DNA of 64,000 nucleotides from Agreia sp. VKM Ac-1783 (GTDB lineage: Bacteria; Actinomycetota; Actinomycetes; Actinomycetales; Microbacteriaceae), in contig NZ_FXWI01000003.1 of the NCBI RefSeq assembly GCF_900177765.1, positions 558,001 through 622,000 on the forward strand, read 5' to 3'. Position numbers and translations under genes: made by a program. Shown piece by piece: positions 62,616-64,000 of this stretch; within the stretch, counting starts at the first letter, position 1, and each line of letters begins with the position of its first letter. The notes below the pieces were generated by a model. That model had not been told where the DNA came from, did not search any database, and saw only the letters and a program-made list of their open reading frames with translations.

Positions 62616-63734
62616 TCAGGCGCCAGTTGTGCCGAAGAGGAGTCCGAGCAGATAGGTCACGGCCGCCGCCCCGTAGCCGATGGCGAGCTGGCGTAGCCCG
62701 CGCTTGAGCGGCGAAGCGCCCGAGAGGATGCCGACGATCGCGCCGGTCGCGAGCAATGCCAGGCCCACGAGCAGTGCGGCGATGAGCAGCGCCGGCAGTC
62801 CTGAGAGCCCGAACAGATAGGGCAGAACGGGGATGATCGCGCCCGACGCGAAGAAGCAGAAGCTCGAGAGGGCGGCACTGATTCCCGTGCCGACCGCCTC
62901 GTGCTCGTCGCTCTGCGCGTGCACGGCGGGGTCGGCCGTGAGAGCGAGGTCGTGCGTGCGCAGCACCTCGCGGGCGTGCTCCTCTGCGTCTGCCTCGCTC
63001 ATGCCCCGCGCTCGGTACACGAGAGCGAGCTCGTTGGCATCCACGTCGAGGTCGGCGACGGCGCTTCGCGCATCGGGATCGGGAGTGGATGACTCAAGCA
63101 GCTCGCGCTGAGAACGCACCGAGACGTACTCGCCCGCCCCCATCGACAGCGCGCCGGCAAGCAGGCCAGCGATGCCGGTGAGCAGAACGACGTGGGTCGG
63201 CACACCGCTCGCAGAGATGCCGATGACGAGGGCGAGGTTCGACACGAGACCGTCGTTCGCGCCGAAGACCGCGGCTCTGAACGTTCCTGAGAGCCGCATG
63301 CGCCCTCGGGTCGCGAGTCCGCGCACGACCTCTTCGTGGATGCGCTCGTCCGCAGCCATCGCGGCCGTCGCGTCGGTATCGGTGTCGTAGGGCGAGCGCC
63401 CCTCGGCTCTCTGCGCGAGGGCGAGCACGAAGACGGATCCGAAGCGTCTGGCGAGAAAGCCGAGGACGCGGGTGCGGGTGGCGCCCCGCAGCGTACGCCC
63501 GACGTCGTCTCCCAACAGGCGGCGCCAGTGCTGCTCGTGCCGTGCCTCGGCATCGGCGAGAGCCAGCAGGATCTCGCGTTCCTCGCCCGTGCGTCGCTCG
63601 GCCAGATCGCGGTAGACGGCCGCCTCGAGCTGTTCGTCGGCGAGGTAGCGCCGCCACCGCCGGATGTCGGCCGCACGCGGCGTCGAGGTACCCGGTTCGG
63701 CTGCGACCGGCTGGTCAGGCACCGATGCGCTCAC
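62616..63734 (-). CDS. VIT1/CCC1-type metal transporter with ferritin-like domain
   Basis: 372 aa. Residues ~20-145 form a rubrerythrin/ferritin-like domain (YLADEQLEAAVYRDLAERRTGEEREILLALADAEARHEQHW, with E-x2-H, and DERIHEEVVRGL). From ~150 a VIT1/CCC1 membrane domain with five helices: FGANDGLVSNLALVIGISAS is the family signature, GALSMGAGEYVSVRSQRELLE the second. MbfA-like. It moves Fe2+ or Mn2+, probably out of the cytosol. The neighbouring DyP peroxidase and upstream gene context suggest iron biology. Confidence 0.9.
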   Translation of the reverse strand: MSASVPDQPVAAEPGTSTPRAADIRRWRRYLADEQLEAAVYRDLAERRTGEEREILLALADAEARHEQHWRRLLGDDVGRTLRGATRTRVLGFLARRFGSVFVLALAQRAEGRSPYDTDTDATAAMAADERIHEEVVRGLATRGRMRLSGTFRAAVFGANDGLVSNLALVIGISASGVPTHVVLLTGIAGLLAGALSMGAGEYVSVRSQRELLESSTPDPDARSAVADLDVDANELALVYRARGMSEADAEEHAREVLRTHDLALTADPAVHAQSDEHEAVGTGISAALSSFCFFASGAIIPVLPYLFGLSGLPALLIAALLVGLALLATGAIVGILSGASPLKRGLRQLAIGYGAAAVTYLLGLLFGTTGA

Positions 63735-63740
63735 CGCGGA

Positions 63741-64000
63741 TCAGTTGGAGGCTGCGGCGGCGCGCTGGCTCTCCTGGCGAGCGAGGTGGGCTGCCTTGCG
63801 GGCCTTCTCCTCGTTCAGCTGCTTGACGCGGGCTGCCTCACGGCGCACCTCGGCCTGCGTCGCGCGCTCGCGCACGAGCCACTCCGGGCGGTTCGCCAGC
63901 AGCTCCTGGATCTCGGCCGTGGTGAGCGGCTCGGTGACGCCGCCGCGAGCCAGGCCCGAGATGGTGACTCCGAGCTTCGAGGCCACGATCTGGCGTGGAT
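63741..64000 (-). CDS. DUF5997 protein, C-terminal part
   Basis: The gene enters from beyond 64000 and ends at 63741; about 86 residues are visible: PRQIVASKLGVTISGLARGGVTE, then LTTAEIQELLANRPEWLVRERATQAEVRREAARVKQ and a Lys/Arg-rich tail. This is the C-terminal half of DUF5997, in which the HPRxVVAxKLGVSISGLARGG motif precedes. GTG 63986 could look like a start, but the upstream residues (PRQI) belong to the family motif. Function unknown. Confidence 0.85.
   Translation of the reverse strand, partial: PRQIVASKLGVTISGLARGGVTEPLTTAEIQELLANRPEWLVRERATQAEVRREAARVKQLNEEKARKAAHLARQESQRAAAASN

Overview
The window is high-GC DNA from an actinobacterium, most probably a member of the Microbacteriaceae. 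Support comes from the folP-folB-folK-DUF3180-PH-PH-DUF2520-panC-lysS gene order, the clpC and radA sequences, the many families common in that group (DUF5997, DUF6578, DUF5684, DUF2510, F420/deazaflavin-type reductase), and start sites that often have no Shine-Dalgarno sequence but a TAnnnT hexamer 6 nt before the start codon. Genus cannot be decided from the sequence alone.

Layout. 1-7.3 kb: folate pathway end (folP fragment, folB, folK), a DUF3180 protein, two PH-domain membrane proteins, a DUF2520 Rossmann protein, panC and lysS, nearly all overlapping by 4 bp. 7.1-17.4 kb: small membrane proteins, cardiolipin synthase, pirin, SDR, clpC with a long terminator hairpin, pnuC, an ArgA-type acetyltransferase and a Nudix hydrolase. 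17.4-20.7 kb: GAF regulator, aldehyde dehydrogenase and DUF779 protein. 20.7-21.1 kb: a gene-free block of four large imperfect palindromes, arranged as two copies of a ~227-bp unit. 21.1-26.9 kb: a five-gene, translationally coupled minus-strand operon led by a PaaK/CapK-like ligase, of unknown product. 27-36 kb: surface proteins (PAP2 phosphatase with LAATG-type sorting signal, tyrosine phosphatase with its own sortase), carboxylesterase, radA, and an apparently DtxR-controlled oxygenase-like gene. 36.3-37.7 kb: tRNA-Ser(CGA) followed by a 1.2-kb insert bounded by a 25-bp direct repeat of the tRNA 3' end. 37.8-49 kb: MFS exporter and hydrolase, nitroreductase, several acetyltransferases, small conserved proteins, lactonase and MocA oxidoreductase.

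49.3-57.4 kb holds the most interesting region: two divergent operons encoding two paralogous ferritin-like proteins, a fatty acyl reductase fused to a HAD domain, an SDR, an acyltransferase, an alkylglycerone-phosphate synthase (AGPS) homologue and an EamA transporter. Together these supply nearly every step needed to make ether lipids, and possibly plasmalogens, in an aerobic actinobacterium: fatty alcohol formation, ether bond formation on dihydroxyacetone phosphate, ketone reduction, sn-2 acylation, and a candidate diiron desaturase for the vinyl-ether bond.

57.4-64 kb: DUF4166/SRPBCC pair, a deazaflavin-dependent reductase, DUF2510 membrane protein, a Tat-exported DyP peroxidase overlapping a beta-helix lipoprotein, a VIT1/CCC1-type transporter with ferritin-like domain, and a DUF5997 gene running off the end.
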